Source: Firmicutes bacterium UBA5493 (GTDB lineage Bacteria; Bacillota; Limnochordia; Darwinibacteriales; Darwinibacteriaceae). From it: 35,847 nt of DNA. The DNA lies in assembly GCA_002424045.1 (NCBI GenBank), contig DIPH01000041.1, forward strand, positions 1-35,847. The letters run 5' to 3'. Below are positions 23,191 to 31,366 of this stretch, one piece after another. The first letter of the stretch is position 1. Each line of letters opens with the position of its first letter. Below the pieces are notes generated by a model that saw only the letters and a program-made list of their open reading frames with translations, did not search any database and had not been told where the DNA came from. Position numbers and translations under genes: made by a program.

Positions 23191-23763
23191 TTGATTGACT
23201 GGCTAAATGCGAATTCTGGCTTTGTGATGGCTCTTTTGACCCTGGTCTATGTTGTCGCAACCATAGTACTTGCTGGGCTACAACGAAAGACTCTTGAGGA
23301 AGTAAAACGGGACCGGGAAGAGCGAGAGAAACCCAATGTCCAACTTCAGGTAAGGGTCACTCCTTCTGGTTTAATCATGTTTGGCATCGCAAACTATGGA
23401 ACTTCGCCCGCACGGTCAATTTCGATAGATTTTTCTGACGAGTTTCTTGCTGCACTCCCTGGGCAAGTGAGTAAAACGCTAGAGAATCTGAGAACTGCTA
23501 GTCTTCATTTGGCACCAAAGCAAGAATGGTTTTTTGGAGCCATGGGGAAAGCGCAAGTTGAGGTTGAGGCTCTACCAGAGGCGAGGGCAACTATTACATT
23601 TAGAGACCACAAGGGTGAGGAAAATCAAGTGTTCTGGGAGTTTGATTTCCCTTCGCATGGTTCTATATTACTTCGCACGACTGGTATTGACCAGCTAACC
23701 CATGAGTTGACAAAAAGTTTGTCAAAAATAGAAAATGAGCTTAAAGGCATTAGACGAGAATAA
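23191..23763 (+). CDS. N-terminally anchored membrane protein with beta-sandwich domain (2)
   Basis: The 190-aa product starts at TTG 23191 behind GGAGGGTTAAAA. A membrane segment (SGFVMALLTLVYVVATIVLA, about 9-28) is followed by a charged helix (EEVKRDREEREKPNV), then a beta-sandwich-like domain (IMFGIANYGTSPARSISIDF), and a C-terminal coiled segment. The single-span anchor plus cytosolic beta domain is also seen in bacterial proteins of unknown function near defence or mobile genes. It is followed by a strong terminator, so it ends this transcript. Confidence 0.65.
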   Translation: MIDWLNANSGFVMALLTLVYVVATIVLAGLQRKTLEEVKRDREEREKPNVQLQVRVTPSGLIMFGIANYGTSPARSISIDFSDEFLAALPGQVSKTLENLRTASLHLAPKQEWFFGAMGKAQVEVEALPEARATITFRDHKGEENQVFWEFDFPSHGSILLRTTGIDQLTHELTKSLSKIENELKGIRRE

Positions 23764-23796
23764 CAGATGGCAATTAAGGCTACCTCAATACAGGAC

Positions 23797-23839
23797 GCCG
23801 ACATTTGCAGGACAACCACCTGCTGTGTCGGCTTTTTTT
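23797..23839 (+). terminator. Strong rho-independent terminator
   Basis: GCCGACA (23797-23803) pairs with TGTCGGC (23826-23832), and GCAGG (23807-23811) with CCTGC (23819-23823), inside a small interior loop. Seven T residues follow (23833-23839). It separates the accessory pair from the late regulator. Confidence 0.9.
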
Positions 23840-23859
23840 ATTACCAAGGAGGGGATTTT

Positions 23860-24291
23860 GTGGATTTAGATCAACTAAGGTTTATTAAAAATGAAATTGA
23901 ACTTATAAAATCCCAAATTGATAAACTGGAAAATCAGGTGGTGACGGACGTAGTTTCAGGCTCCAGTGCTCATTACCCCTACGGTCAGCGCAAATTTGTT
24001 ATCACCGGGATAGGGCAGTGCGACAAGGGGCTTGTTAATAAACTAAAAGCTCGCTTGGAGAACCACTTAGCGAAACTGTTGACCATGCAAAACGAGATGA
24101 TGACCTTTATCGAATCGGTTGAGGACAGCGAACTGAGGCAGATCCTTATCTTACGGTACGTCTGTAACCAGCCATGGCGTGAAGTTGCCCAGGAAATGAA
24201 TTATGCTGCCGAGAGTGTTCCGCGAAAGAGATGTGCCAGATTCTTCGCAAGTATTGAAAATGACCGAAAAAGCCGAAGTAAAGTGTGCTAA
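23860..24291 (+). CDS. ArpU/DUF1492-type late transcription regulator
   Basis: The 143-aa protein starts at GTG 23860 with AAGGAGGGGATT; an in-frame ATG at 23767 is rejected because the terminator lies between. An N-terminal coiled segment (DQLRFIKNEIELIKSQIDKL) precedes a sigma-region-4-like helix-turn-helix at the end (LRYVCNQPWREVAQEMNYAA, then SVPRKRCARFF). Such proteins (ArpU, DUF1492, RinA-like) switch on late genes in Gram-positive phages. The position directly upstream of the terminase genes agrees. Confidence 0.82.
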   Translation: MDLDQLRFIKNEIELIKSQIDKLENQVVTDVVSGSSAHYPYGQRKFVITGIGQCDKGLVNKLKARLENHLAKLLTMQNEMMTFIESVEDSELRQILILRYVCNQPWREVAQEMNYAAESVPRKRCARFFASIENDRKSRSKVC

Positions 24292-24429
24292 TATGGTATC
24301 AAGGAATAGTGTATTTTAGTACTACAAATGGAACACTAAAAGTGAATCGAGTTGTTACATAAAGTACTTAAATAGTGAGAGGCAAGCAAAGTCAGGATTA
24401 GATAGTACAATTATCCTAGATTTTTTCTG

Positions 24430-24462
24430 GAGTCCAGTTCCTCCTCCGGCTGGGCTCTTTTT
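24430..24462 (+). terminator. Rho-independent terminator before the late operon
   Basis: GAGTCCAG (24430-24437) pairs with CTGGGCTC (24450-24457) through one G-T pair, and TTTTT follows (24458-24462). The 138 bases between the late regulator and this hairpin contain no gene. The region is AT-rich and may hold the late promoter, but no confident hexamers were found. Confidence 0.75.
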
Positions 24463-24493
24463 CATACCTAAAACGCTGAGAGGTGGCAATTAC

Positions 24494-24592
24494 ATGAGGC
24501 GTATAGCTCATAAGCAATGCCAAAAATGTCCATGGGTCACGAAAATAAATGACAACCTCTACTACTGCATGTTTAGCCGGTGCATTAAATGA
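24494..24592 (+). CDS. Tiny 32-aa Cys protein before the terminase
   Basis: ATG 24494 follows GAGAGGTGGCAATTAC. The product MRRIAHKQCQKCPW…YYCMFSRC has four Cys in a CxxC…C-x4-C arrangement, suggestive of a minimal zinc knuckle. Similar tiny Cys proteins sit upstream of terminases in other Firmicutes phages, from memory. Confidence 0.6.
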   Translation: MRRIAHKQCQKCPWVTKINDNLYYCMFSRCIK

Positions 24593-24624
24593 GATGGGAT
24601 TTAAGTTAGAAGGAAGGTGGTGAT

Positions 24625-25659
24625 GTGGCTAACAAACCAGACTGGGACGTAATCAGACAAGAGTACTTAGATAACCATGACACCATCCAGCTTAAAGACC
24701 TAGCCAAAAAGCATGGTGTAAAACCTGCCACATTACGATCTCGCAAGAATCGGGAAGATTGGGATGCGGAGTTGTCTGGTCCTGGTGGAACTGTTAAGCC
24801 TGGTGTTGCAACGCCGAAGGACAAGCCTAAGAAGAAAAAGAGCGCAACGCAACGGAAGAAGGCAACATCTAAGAAGAAAAAGGCAATGCAACGGAAGAAG
24901 GTTGCAACAGCGAAAGATGATTCAAAGCCAAACATGGAATTACAGATTCTAGAGGAATTAGAAGATGCTGATCTCACAGATATGCAGCGTCTTTTTTGTT
25001 TACATTATTTGAGGACATTTAATGCTACGCAGTCTGCAATCAAAGCTGGATATGCCCCTGACAGTGCCCATGTGCAAGGATCTCGTTTGCTAAGCAATGA
25101 TAAGATAAAGCGTGAAGTCCGCAGGTTAAAGGCTGAAATGAGCAGAGAACTCTTTATTGACGCCATAAATATCCTGGAACAATACGCCAAAATAGCCTTT
25201 GCGGACATCACTGAATTTGTAGATTTCGGTACAGAACTGGTCCCCATGATGGCTTCGGGTAGTCCAATTATAATAACCAACCAAGATACCGGTAAAAAAG
25301 AGCCTTTACTAAAAGAAGTAAACGTAATGAGGTTCAAGGGTTCCTGGATGGTAGATGGTCAGTTAATATCTGAAGTGAAACAGGGTAAGGATGGAGCAAG
25401 CATTAAGCTCCTGGATAAGATGAGGGCCCTTGAAAAACTTGAGCAATACTTTGACGTTATTCCAGATGAGTGGAAACGTAAGATTGATGAAGAAAAACTC
25501 GCCATTGATAAGGCGAAACTGGATCTTGAACGTTTGAAAATAACCGGCGATGGTCAAGGAAGTGACCGGGAGGCTATCCAAGACTTCATCGAGGCCACAA
25601 CTGTCCCAGTAGATGAAGTGGGAGCTCTGTTTGAGGATGATTACGATGAGGCGGAGTAA
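24625..25659 (+). CDS. terS: Terminase small subunit (PBSX XtmA-like)
   Basis: This 344-aa protein starts at GTG 24625 with AAGGAAGGTGGTGAT. The N-terminal HTH (DTIQLKDLAKKHGVKPATLR, about 17-36) and the RSRKNREDWD motif match phage terminase small subunits that recognise packaging sites. A Lys/Arg-rich repeated linker (about 69-95) is followed by the Terminase_2-type domain (LTDMQRLFCLHYLRTFNATQ; AGYAPDSAHVQGSRLLSNDK) and a helical oligomerisation and tail region. It overlaps the large subunit start by 14 bases. Confidence 0.9.
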   Translation: MANKPDWDVIRQEYLDNHDTIQLKDLAKKHGVKPATLRSRKNREDWDAELSGPGGTVKPGVATPKDKPKKKKSATQRKKATSKKKKAMQRKKVATAKDDSKPNMELQILEELEDADLTDMQRLFCLHYLRTFNATQSAIKAGYAPDSAHVQGSRLLSNDKIKREVRRLKAEMSRELFIDAINILEQYAKIAFADITEFVDFGTELVPMMASGSPIIITNQDTGKKEPLLKEVNVMRFKGSWMVDGQLISEVKQGKDGASIKLLDKMRALEKLEQYFDVIPDEWKRKIDEEKLAIDKAKLDLERLKITGDGQGSDREAIQDFIEATTVPVDEVGALFEDDYDEAE

Positions 25660-26983
25660 GCGTAAGGCTAAATCCTTTCGGTTCAGGCCGTTCTCTATTA
25701 AGCAGCGCAGACTTCTCAATTGGTGGCGAGATGGTTCTCCTTATAAAGGCTACGACATAGTGATTGCCGATGGAGCCATTCGGAGCGGCAAGACTATTGC
25801 CATGATCTGTTCTTTTCTTCAGTGGACCTTCGACGCTTTTCCCAAAGGGGAAGATTTCATCATTGCTGGCAAAAGTATCGGAGCTTTGAAACGCAACGTA
25901 CTCAAACCAATGTTTCAGATCCTTAGTGCTTGGGGTATTCCATATGAGTATAACCGATCAGAGAACTTCATCGTTATTGGCCGCAACACATACTACTGTT
26001 TTGGTGCCAATAATGAATCGTCCCAGGACGTGCTGCAGGGACTAACCGCAGCAGGGGCCCTGGCCGATGAGGTTGCATTGTTTCCTCAATCCTTTGTGGA
26101 TCAGATGATTGGTCGTTGCTCCGTTGATGGGTCCAAGATTTTCATGAACTGCAACCCAAGAGGCCCTTACCATTTTATGAAACTAGAGTTCATTGACAAG
26201 GCTGACGAGAAGCGCATTTATCATCTCCACTTTACAATAGACGATAATCTGTCTCTATCCGAGAAGGTTAAAGAACGCTTCCGCAGGATGTTCAGTGGAG
26301 TGTTTTTCAAGAGGTATATCCTTGGCTTGTGGGTCATGGCTGAGGGTATCATCTACGACATGTTTGACGAAGCAGTCCATAAGGTCCCAACTGTGGAACG
26401 GAACTACTCAGAATATTACGTGGCCGTTGACTATGGCACGCAAAACCCTACTACATTCGGCCTGTGGGGCAAACACGGTAAGTCGTGGTACAAGGTCAAG
26501 GAGTATTACTACTCTGGCCGGGATGAGGGTAAGCAAAAAACCGATGAAGACTACTATAAGGACTTGGAAAAGTTTATTGGGGATCTCTACGACAAGGATC
26601 GCAACCATGATCCTTATGACTACTATTCCGAGCCTAAACTCAAGGCGGTAATCGTTGACCCGAGCGCCGCTTCTTTTATTGCCCTAATTAAGCAAAAGGG
26701 CAAGTTCCCGGTCATGAACGCCAACAATGAGGTGCTTGATGGAATCCGCAACGTTGCAACGGCGCTTAAGACCAGAATGATCTTTTTCAACGATTGCTGC
26801 ACAAATACGTTTCGTGAGTTCTATTCCTATGTCTGGGATCCAAAAGCTCAGGAGCGCGGCGAGGACAAGCCGACAAAGGAAAATGACCATTGTCTCGATG
26901 CTGACAGGTACTTCGTTCACACAGTACTGTTCAACGGTCCAGCGACATTAGAAACAGGCGATTTGGGCCTTGGCAATTGGTAG
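25646..26983 (+). CDS. terL: Terminase large subunit (PBSX family)
   Basis: This 445-aa ATPase and nuclease pumps DNA into the capsid. Walker A is GAIRSGKT (43-50), with a coupling/Walker B region GALADEVALFPQSF near 140 and CNPRGPYHFMKLEF near 170. The nuclease domain has the catalytic Asp residues in VAVDYGTQNPTTFGLW (about 261), VIVDPSAASF (about 337) and HCLDADRYFVHTV (about 416). ATG 25646 is used; an upstream ATG at 25613 lies within terS without a better site. Length matches PBSX/SPP1-type terminases. Confidence 0.95.
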   Translation: MRRSKRKAKSFRFRPFSIKQRRLLNWWRDGSPYKGYDIVIADGAIRSGKTIAMICSFLQWTFDAFPKGEDFIIAGKSIGALKRNVLKPMFQILSAWGIPYEYNRSENFIVIGRNTYYCFGANNESSQDVLQGLTAAGALADEVALFPQSFVDQMIGRCSVDGSKIFMNCNPRGPYHFMKLEFIDKADEKRIYHLHFTIDDNLSLSEKVKERFRRMFSGVFFKRYILGLWVMAEGIIYDMFDEAVHKVPTVERNYSEYYVAVDYGTQNPTTFGLWGKHGKSWYKVKEYYYSGRDEGKQKTDEDYYKDLEKFIGDLYDKDRNHDPYDYYSEPKLKAVIVDPSAASFIALIKQKGKFPVMNANNEVLDGIRNVATALKTRMIFFNDCCTNTFREFYSYVWDPKAQERGEDKPTKENDHCLDADRYFVHTVLFNGPATLETGDLGLGNW

Positions 26984-27009
26984 GTCAATATAGTTGGAGG
27001 TGATTCTGT

Positions 27010-28431
27010 TTGTTCACAGTATCTAACGCAGTTAATCGGTCGATTCTAGATTTGCGAGAATCCGATCAAGAACGATTTAAGAGGTATCAACTGAACTGGC
27101 TCTATTACAAAGGGCAACAGTACTTATCTGAGCTGGGCAAGGACTACGCCAAGGAACGAAAGCTATTTAAGCACCTCCGTAGAGTGTTCGATTGTGTGAC
27201 CCAGTGCGTTGACACAGACGCCCGATTTGTGATGAAACAAAAGCTTGCTGTTGATGCTGAACCGCAGTTTGAAACTGACATTTTAGAGATATGGGAACGG
27301 AGCAATCTCCAGGCGGAGAAATACAAGCTGGTTAGGTACGGCGCTAACACTGGAGACGCATTTCTAATCCTCCAAAATCTAGGTAGCGATGCCCAAGTCA
27401 TTCCCCGGATCATTGTGGCCAACTCTGAAGATATGACCGTTCAAAAAGACCCCGATGACCAGAACCAGGTACAATGGGCAAAGCAGTCCTACATTTTCTT
27501 TGATGATCGTGGCCGATCACACACCAGGGACTGGATCTATTGGCCCGATAGGATTGAGAGATATACCGATCAGAAGATGGACGAAGGATACCCGCAACCA
27601 CATCCATTTGGAGAGGTGCCTGTAGTTCATATCAAAAATCTCGACATTGGCGAGGCGTATGGCCTCAATAGCTGGCATAATGTCCAGTCGCAAATTGATG
27701 AAGTGAATGAGCTGGCCAGCTTCTCGAACCGGATCTTGTTACGGTATGCAGATCCAACTCTGATAGCTAGAGGAATGCAACCCGGAACCAAACCGATCAT
27801 ACGCAAGGGGCTAAATGAGGACAACGTTTACTACATGCCCAATATTGAGGCTAACCTAGAAATACTGGAGTATCAAGGCGTTGTTCTTCCTCACATTCTG
27901 GAACATGTAAGGGAAGTTACCAACAACATTCAGGATCAGTTGCCCGAGCTCACACTGAGTAAGATCCGTGAGCAATCGGGCCTGTCTGGCTATGCTGTTA
28001 GTTTGCATGCGGCCGAACTCATTGCCAAAATCCAAGAGTTGAGAGGCAACTACGCTAATGGACTCGAGTGGATAAATTCTCTGGCCCTCCGAGCGATGCG
28101 CCGTAGCTCTACACCGCTTGAAGAGTTTAAAAACGCTATTGTCTACGAACCAATCTTGCCGGACGATGAACTGCAAACGATGAATATTTGGCAGATAGAA
28201 GCCAACATGGGACTAGCCAGTCGTAAGGAGTTTTGGAGACGACAAGGGCTCAGCGATGAAGAGATGGCTCAGCGCGAAGCCGAAATTGACACTGATCTGG
28301 ACAAGCAGCTTGAAAGGACACATAGTCAGAGGTCGTACTTTGATATGGAGGAGCTGGAACGTCAGTTGTTGGGAGGCGTTTCCCCTGGCCGTGATGCTGG
28401 GCCAACCGGGGCGGAGGATGATAATGTCTAA
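27010..28431 (+). CDS. Portal protein (SPP1 gp6-like)
   Basis: The 473-aa product starts at TTG 27010 after GGAGGTGATTCTG. The sequence shows the portal hallmarks: an early YYKGQQYLSELGKDY-type segment, the wing region with beta strands (VVHIKNLDIGEAYGLNSWHN) and the long helix region (IDEVNELASFSNRILLRYAD), ending in an acidic tail. It forms the ring through which DNA enters and leaves the head. It directly follows the terminase and precedes the minor head genes. Confidence 0.9.
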   Translation: MFTVSNAVNRSILDLRESDQERFKRYQLNWLYYKGQQYLSELGKDYAKERKLFKHLRRVFDCVTQCVDTDARFVMKQKLAVDAEPQFETDILEIWERSNLQAEKYKLVRYGANTGDAFLILQNLGSDAQVIPRIIVANSEDMTVQKDPDDQNQVQWAKQSYIFFDDRGRSHTRDWIYWPDRIERYTDQKMDEGYPQPHPFGEVPVVHIKNLDIGEAYGLNSWHNVQSQIDEVNELASFSNRILLRYADPTLIARGMQPGTKPIIRKGLNEDNVYYMPNIEANLEILEYQGVVLPHILEHVREVTNNIQDQLPELTLSKIREQSGLSGYAVSLHAAELIAKIQELRGNYANGLEWINSLALRAMRRSSTPLEEFKNAIVYEPILPDDELQTMNIWQIEANMGLASRKEFWRRQGLSDEEMAQREAEIDTDLDKQLERTHSQRSYFDMEELERQLLGGVSPGRDAGPTGAEDDNV

Positions 28432-28840
28432 TCCTCTATGGCAAGAACTCCCCACCAAAATGTCTCAAGCTTCCAGGGTCCAGTTTCTCAGCGATGAACA
28501 AGGTGCAGAGAAGACCATTTACGATCTACTGGATGAGTTTGATGCTAAGTTAGTTGCAATCTTCACTCGTCATTCTCAAGGAGCTGATGGGGTTATTCCC
28601 GCTTCGGCCAAGTCCAAGGTCGAATTAGAAGTTCGCAATACTTGCATCTGGTTTGCAGGTGAATTAGAGAGCATCATTCGTAAATCCGCCGAACATGCTG
28701 CAGAGCAAGGACTAGAGGCTGAGCGTAAGACCCAGCTCTTATATGTTCAGAAGGCTTTAGAGACGATGCCTGAGAAGGACGCTAAGAGAGTTATGAAGCT
28801 TATTTCGGATACGGAAAGGGGGGACTTGGTTGATAATTAA
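28424..28840 (+). CDS. N-terminal part of the minor head (MuF-region) protein
   Basis: The 138-aa product starts at ATG 28424, six bases after GGAGG and overlapping the portal stop. It is almost all helical (RVQFLSDEQGAEKTIYDLLD; NTCIWFAGELESIIRKSAEH). The position after the portal and the helical pattern match the N-terminal region of SPP1 gp7/MuF minor head proteins, whose conserved domain is found in the separate gene at 29342. The two stretches are in the same reading frame but are separated by 501 bases containing two other small genes. Confidence 0.7.
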   Translation: MSNPLWQELPTKMSQASRVQFLSDEQGAEKTIYDLLDEFDAKLVAIFTRHSQGADGVIPASAKSKVELEVRNTCIWFAGELESIIRKSAEHAAEQGLEAERKTQLLYVQKALETMPEKDAKRVMKLISDTERGDLVDN

Positions 28841-28985
28841 CGGTGAACACTTCGATCAAATTATCATCAAAGTAAGAGGGACGGACGAACTAATCGCTGT
28901 TATTAGTGACAAAGAGATTATAACCAAGGAGGAGTACGTCATCGTAGTGGATCCTGCGCCATCCAGAGAAGAGCGTTTAGTCTAG
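28830..28985 (+). CDS. Tiny 51-aa beta-rich protein
   Basis: TTG 28830 is preceded by AAGGGGGGACTTGG and lies inside the end of the preceding gene. The product (MIINGEHFDQIIIKVRG…; EYVIVVDPAPSREERLV) looks like a small beta-hairpin protein. It overlaps the opposite-strand gene by 9 bases tail to tail. Function unknown. Confidence 0.6.
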   Translation: MIINGEHFDQIIIKVRGTDELIAVISDKEIITKEEYVIVVDPAPSREERLV

Positions 28986-29198
28986 GTTGTTAGCCTTTGA
29001 CCTGTCGGGGTTTGACCTTGGAATACGCCGATTTTCCAGGTCAACCATTACATGGTAACCAGGGTACTCGCCTCTTTCAATCGCGTCGGCAAGCTGACCT
29101 CGAGTAAGTTCTTTGCCAGTTTGAGTGTCTAGAAAACGCTTGTTCAATCCAGTGGGTGATTCACTGGTGACTTCTAGTCTTGGCTTTTTCTTTGCCAT
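28977..29198 (-). CDS. DUF3892-like small protein on the opposite strand
   Basis: The 73-aa product starts at ATG 29198 with ACGGAGGTATGTG; a GTG directly before it is possible. The layout EVTSESPTGLNKRFLDTQTG, then LTRGQLADAIERGEYPGYHV and IPRSNPDRSKANNLD, matches a family of small proteins widespread in Firmicutes that I recall as DUF3892-like; the function is not known. It runs against the late operon, so it should be expressed in the lysogen: a typical moron. Confidence 0.75.
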   Translation of the reverse strand: MAKKKPRLEVTSESPTGLNKRFLDTQTGKELTRGQLADAIERGEYPGYHVMVDLENRRIPRSNPDRSKANNLD

Positions 29199-29341
29199 CA
29201 CATACCTCCGTGTAATCTTGAACTGGGATGGACACAGGATCAGGTTCCATATTCTTCCTAGATAGTACAGACTCCTTGAATAATCTAAAAAAGGTCAATT
29301 TTGGCGAACATCATTGATATTTCTAAGGAAGAGGTGATCGA

Positions 29342-30022
29342 GTGCCATGGATACTTAGCACCCAATACAGTACTGGTCTTGCCCGGTCTCTCCGCGACAT
29401 TGTCTTCAAGCGCCGCCATAGAGACGGCTATCAACTAGCAGATCGTATCTGGAATCTAGCAGCCATTTCCGAACGTGAAATCTTAGGACGTGTCAACGCT
29501 GCCATATCTCAAGGTGTCTCAGCGGTAGAGTTGTCCCGATCCGTTCGGGATTTTTTGTTGAAGCCTGGTCCTGCGTGGACTACAGGCATCAAACCAAGTG
29601 TTACCGGTAGGGGTAGTTTGGCCTATAATGCTTTGAGACTGGCCAGGACCGAGATCAATCAGGCCTACAGGCAAGCCCATAAATTGCAGGCCATGAACAG
29701 CCCTTTAGTTGTGGGGATTCAATGGAACCTATCTGCCAGTCACCCGACAAGCTGGCCAGCTAGTGCTGAGTACATGGGATACCCGGAAATATGTGACTAT
29801 CGGGCTAAACATAATCATAGTGACCTTGGACCTGGTGTGTTTCCAAAGGACAATGTTCCTGACGACCATCCCCAAGGGATGTGTTTTAACACCGATGTAT
29901 TAGCTCCACCCGAGCAATTAGAATCGCTTTTGATTGCCCATAACGACATGACTGTGGGGTTGCTCAGCGCAGAAATACTAACCGAATTACAGCACAATGC
30001 AGCACGATCTCTTATCAGATAG
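29342..30022 (+). CDS. Minor head protein, MuF domain
   Basis: The 226-aa product starts at GTG 29342 behind AGAGGTGATCGA. The body matches the F-protein (MuF) domain: a helix pair (DGYQLADRIWNLAAISEREI), GVSAVELSRSVRDFL, the core LARTEINQAYRQAHKLQA (about 100-118), and the C-terminal HNH-like Cys/His part (ICDYRAKH…DDHPQGMCFNTDVLAPPEQL). MuF proteins ride on the portal and may enter the host with the DNA. The usual N-terminal half is in the separate gene at 28424. Confidence 0.85.
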   Translation: MPWILSTQYSTGLARSLRDIVFKRRHRDGYQLADRIWNLAAISEREILGRVNAAISQGVSAVELSRSVRDFLLKPGPAWTTGIKPSVTGRGSLAYNALRLARTEINQAYRQAHKLQAMNSPLVVGIQWNLSASHPTSWPASAEYMGYPEICDYRAKHNHSDLGPGVFPKDNVPDDHPQGMCFNTDVLAPPEQLESLLIAHNDMTVGLLSAEILTELQHNAARSLIR

Positions 30023-30101
30023 TGTTTTTCTTATGCCCAAAACGCATGATGGCAGTAAACTCTTGCGGAATCAGCCGACAGGCTTAAAATGGAGGTTTAA
30101 T

Positions 30102-30884
30102 ATGCCTACGACAAAACGTTTTCTACTTGAAAGGCCGGATGAACGAAAGAAAATGAACCTACAGCTATTTGCTGGAGAAGGCGACCCTGACGCCGGGGGT
30201 GCAGGTGGAGATGACCCTGACGCTAGGGATAAAGGCGGAACAAACAGAGTGACGTTTAGCCCAGAGCAACAGGCTGAGGTGGATCGAATTATTGCTGAAC
30301 GGCTAAGTCGGGCCAATAACACAGCTGCCAAGAAAGCTCTTGAAGATCAAGCCAAGGCCTTGGGTTACGAGTCCTATGCAGCCATGGAGGCCGCGGCTAA
30401 AGCATATCAAGCAGCCAAGGACAAGGAGAAGTCCGATCTTCAAAAAGAGCAGGAAGCCAAACAAGCAGCTGAGGCTAAAGCAGCCCAAGCCGAAGAGCGG
30501 GCTAAGCAGGCTTATATAAAAGCCTCGTTTGTCGCTCATGCAGCTACTGCCAATTTGGTGGATGTGGAAGATGCTTTCAGATTGGCTGACTTGTCTGATG
30601 TCACCGTTAAGGACGATGGTACAGTTGAGGGCGTCAAAGAGGTTGTTGAAGCCCTGGTTAAGGCCAAGCCTTACCTAGTCAAGTCTGGAGCAGGAACTGT
30701 GTCTCCTGCTGGCGGCAATCCAGCGAGGGGCGGTGGCGGCGATGAAGGGGCCCAAGCCAAAGCGAAAGCCAGCCAAATGGCTGCTCAACGTCTAGGTATC
30801 AACAGCAGCTCTGCAGACACCACGGCCATAGCTACTGCAGTTGCTGCAGCTGTTGCTCAGGTAATGGGCGGTCAAAAGCAGTAG
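30102..30884 (+). CDS. Capsid scaffolding protein (DUF4355-like)
   Basis: The 260-aa product starts at ATG 30102 after ATGGAGGTTTAAT. The NLQLFAGEGDPDAGGAGGDD segment, an acidic Gly-rich start, then a long Lys/Ala/Glu coiled coil (about 90-165) and a Gly-rich linker with an Ala-rich end are typical of phage scaffold proteins. It should guide assembly of the major capsid protein, encoded two genes later, and then leave the head. Confidence 0.85.
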   Translation: MPTTKRFLLERPDERKKMNLQLFAGEGDPDAGGAGGDDPDARDKGGTNRVTFSPEQQAEVDRIIAERLSRANNTAAKKALEDQAKALGYESYAAMEAAAKAYQAAKDKEKSDLQKEQEAKQAAEAKAAQAEERAKQAYIKASFVAHAATANLVDVEDAFRLADLSDVTVKDDGTVEGVKEVVEALVKAKPYLVKSGAGTVSPAGGNPARGGGGDEGAQAKAKASQMAAQRLGINSSSADTTAIATAVAAAVAQVMGGQKQ

Positions 30885-30922
30885 GTATTGCGTTTGATCA
30901 CATAACGAAAGGATGAATACGA

Positions 30923-31318
30923 ATGGCTTATAACCTTGAACAAAGAGGCAAAAAGTACGGTGAGCAAATCAACATCTTTGACAGTGAGAAGATCCGCTGG
31001 GTCACTGGTGGAGTGACCCTGGATCATACTCTGGTCGAACCAGATGAAAACGGTCGCAAGGAACTCAAAATCGGTACTCCACTTGGCAAGATTACTGCAA
31101 GTGGCAAATATGGGCCATATGATTCCGAAGCTACTGATGGCCGTGAAACTGCCGTCTTGATGCTTGGTGAAACTGTAGATTTTAGTCTAGGGAACGGTTA
31201 CGGCTTCGGTGACCAGGTCGCAACGGCCTTTGACTGGGCCAGAGTCTTAACTGCCCGGTTGCCCGTCGAAGTGACTTCGGACCTTAAGCAACAACTGAAC
31301 AACATTACCTTTGTGTAG
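30923..31318 (+). CDS. Head decoration protein (gpD-like)
   Basis: The 131-aa product starts at ATG 30923 with GAAAGGATGAATACG. The pattern VTLDHTLVEPDENGRKELKI…GTPLGKITASGKYGPYDSEA and FDWARVLTARLPVE resembles lambda gpD-type decoration (capsid-stabilising) proteins. The place between scaffold and major capsid gene is usual for such genes. Confidence 0.8.
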   Translation: MAYNLEQRGKKYGEQINIFDSEKIRWVTGGVTLDHTLVEPDENGRKELKIGTPLGKITASGKYGPYDSEATDGRETAVLMLGETVDFSLGNGYGFGDQVATAFDWARVLTARLPVEVTSDLKQQLNNITFV

Positions 31319-31342
31319 GCACTCCAAAGCTGGGGTGCTTTT
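31319..31342 (+). terminator. Hairpin between decoration and capsid genes
   Basis: GCACTCC (31319-31325) pairs with GGGGTGC (31332-31338) with one G-T pair, and a short TTTT run follows. It is probably a partial terminator or an mRNA-stabilising hairpin that adjusts capsid gene expression. Confidence 0.6.
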
Positions 31343-31366
31343 CACTATCAGAAAGGATGATATCTA

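Noticed and set aside
23767..23859. Longer N-terminus for the late regulator
   Set aside because: The extension runs through the terminator hairpin and its T-run; GTG 23860 has AAGGAGGGG.
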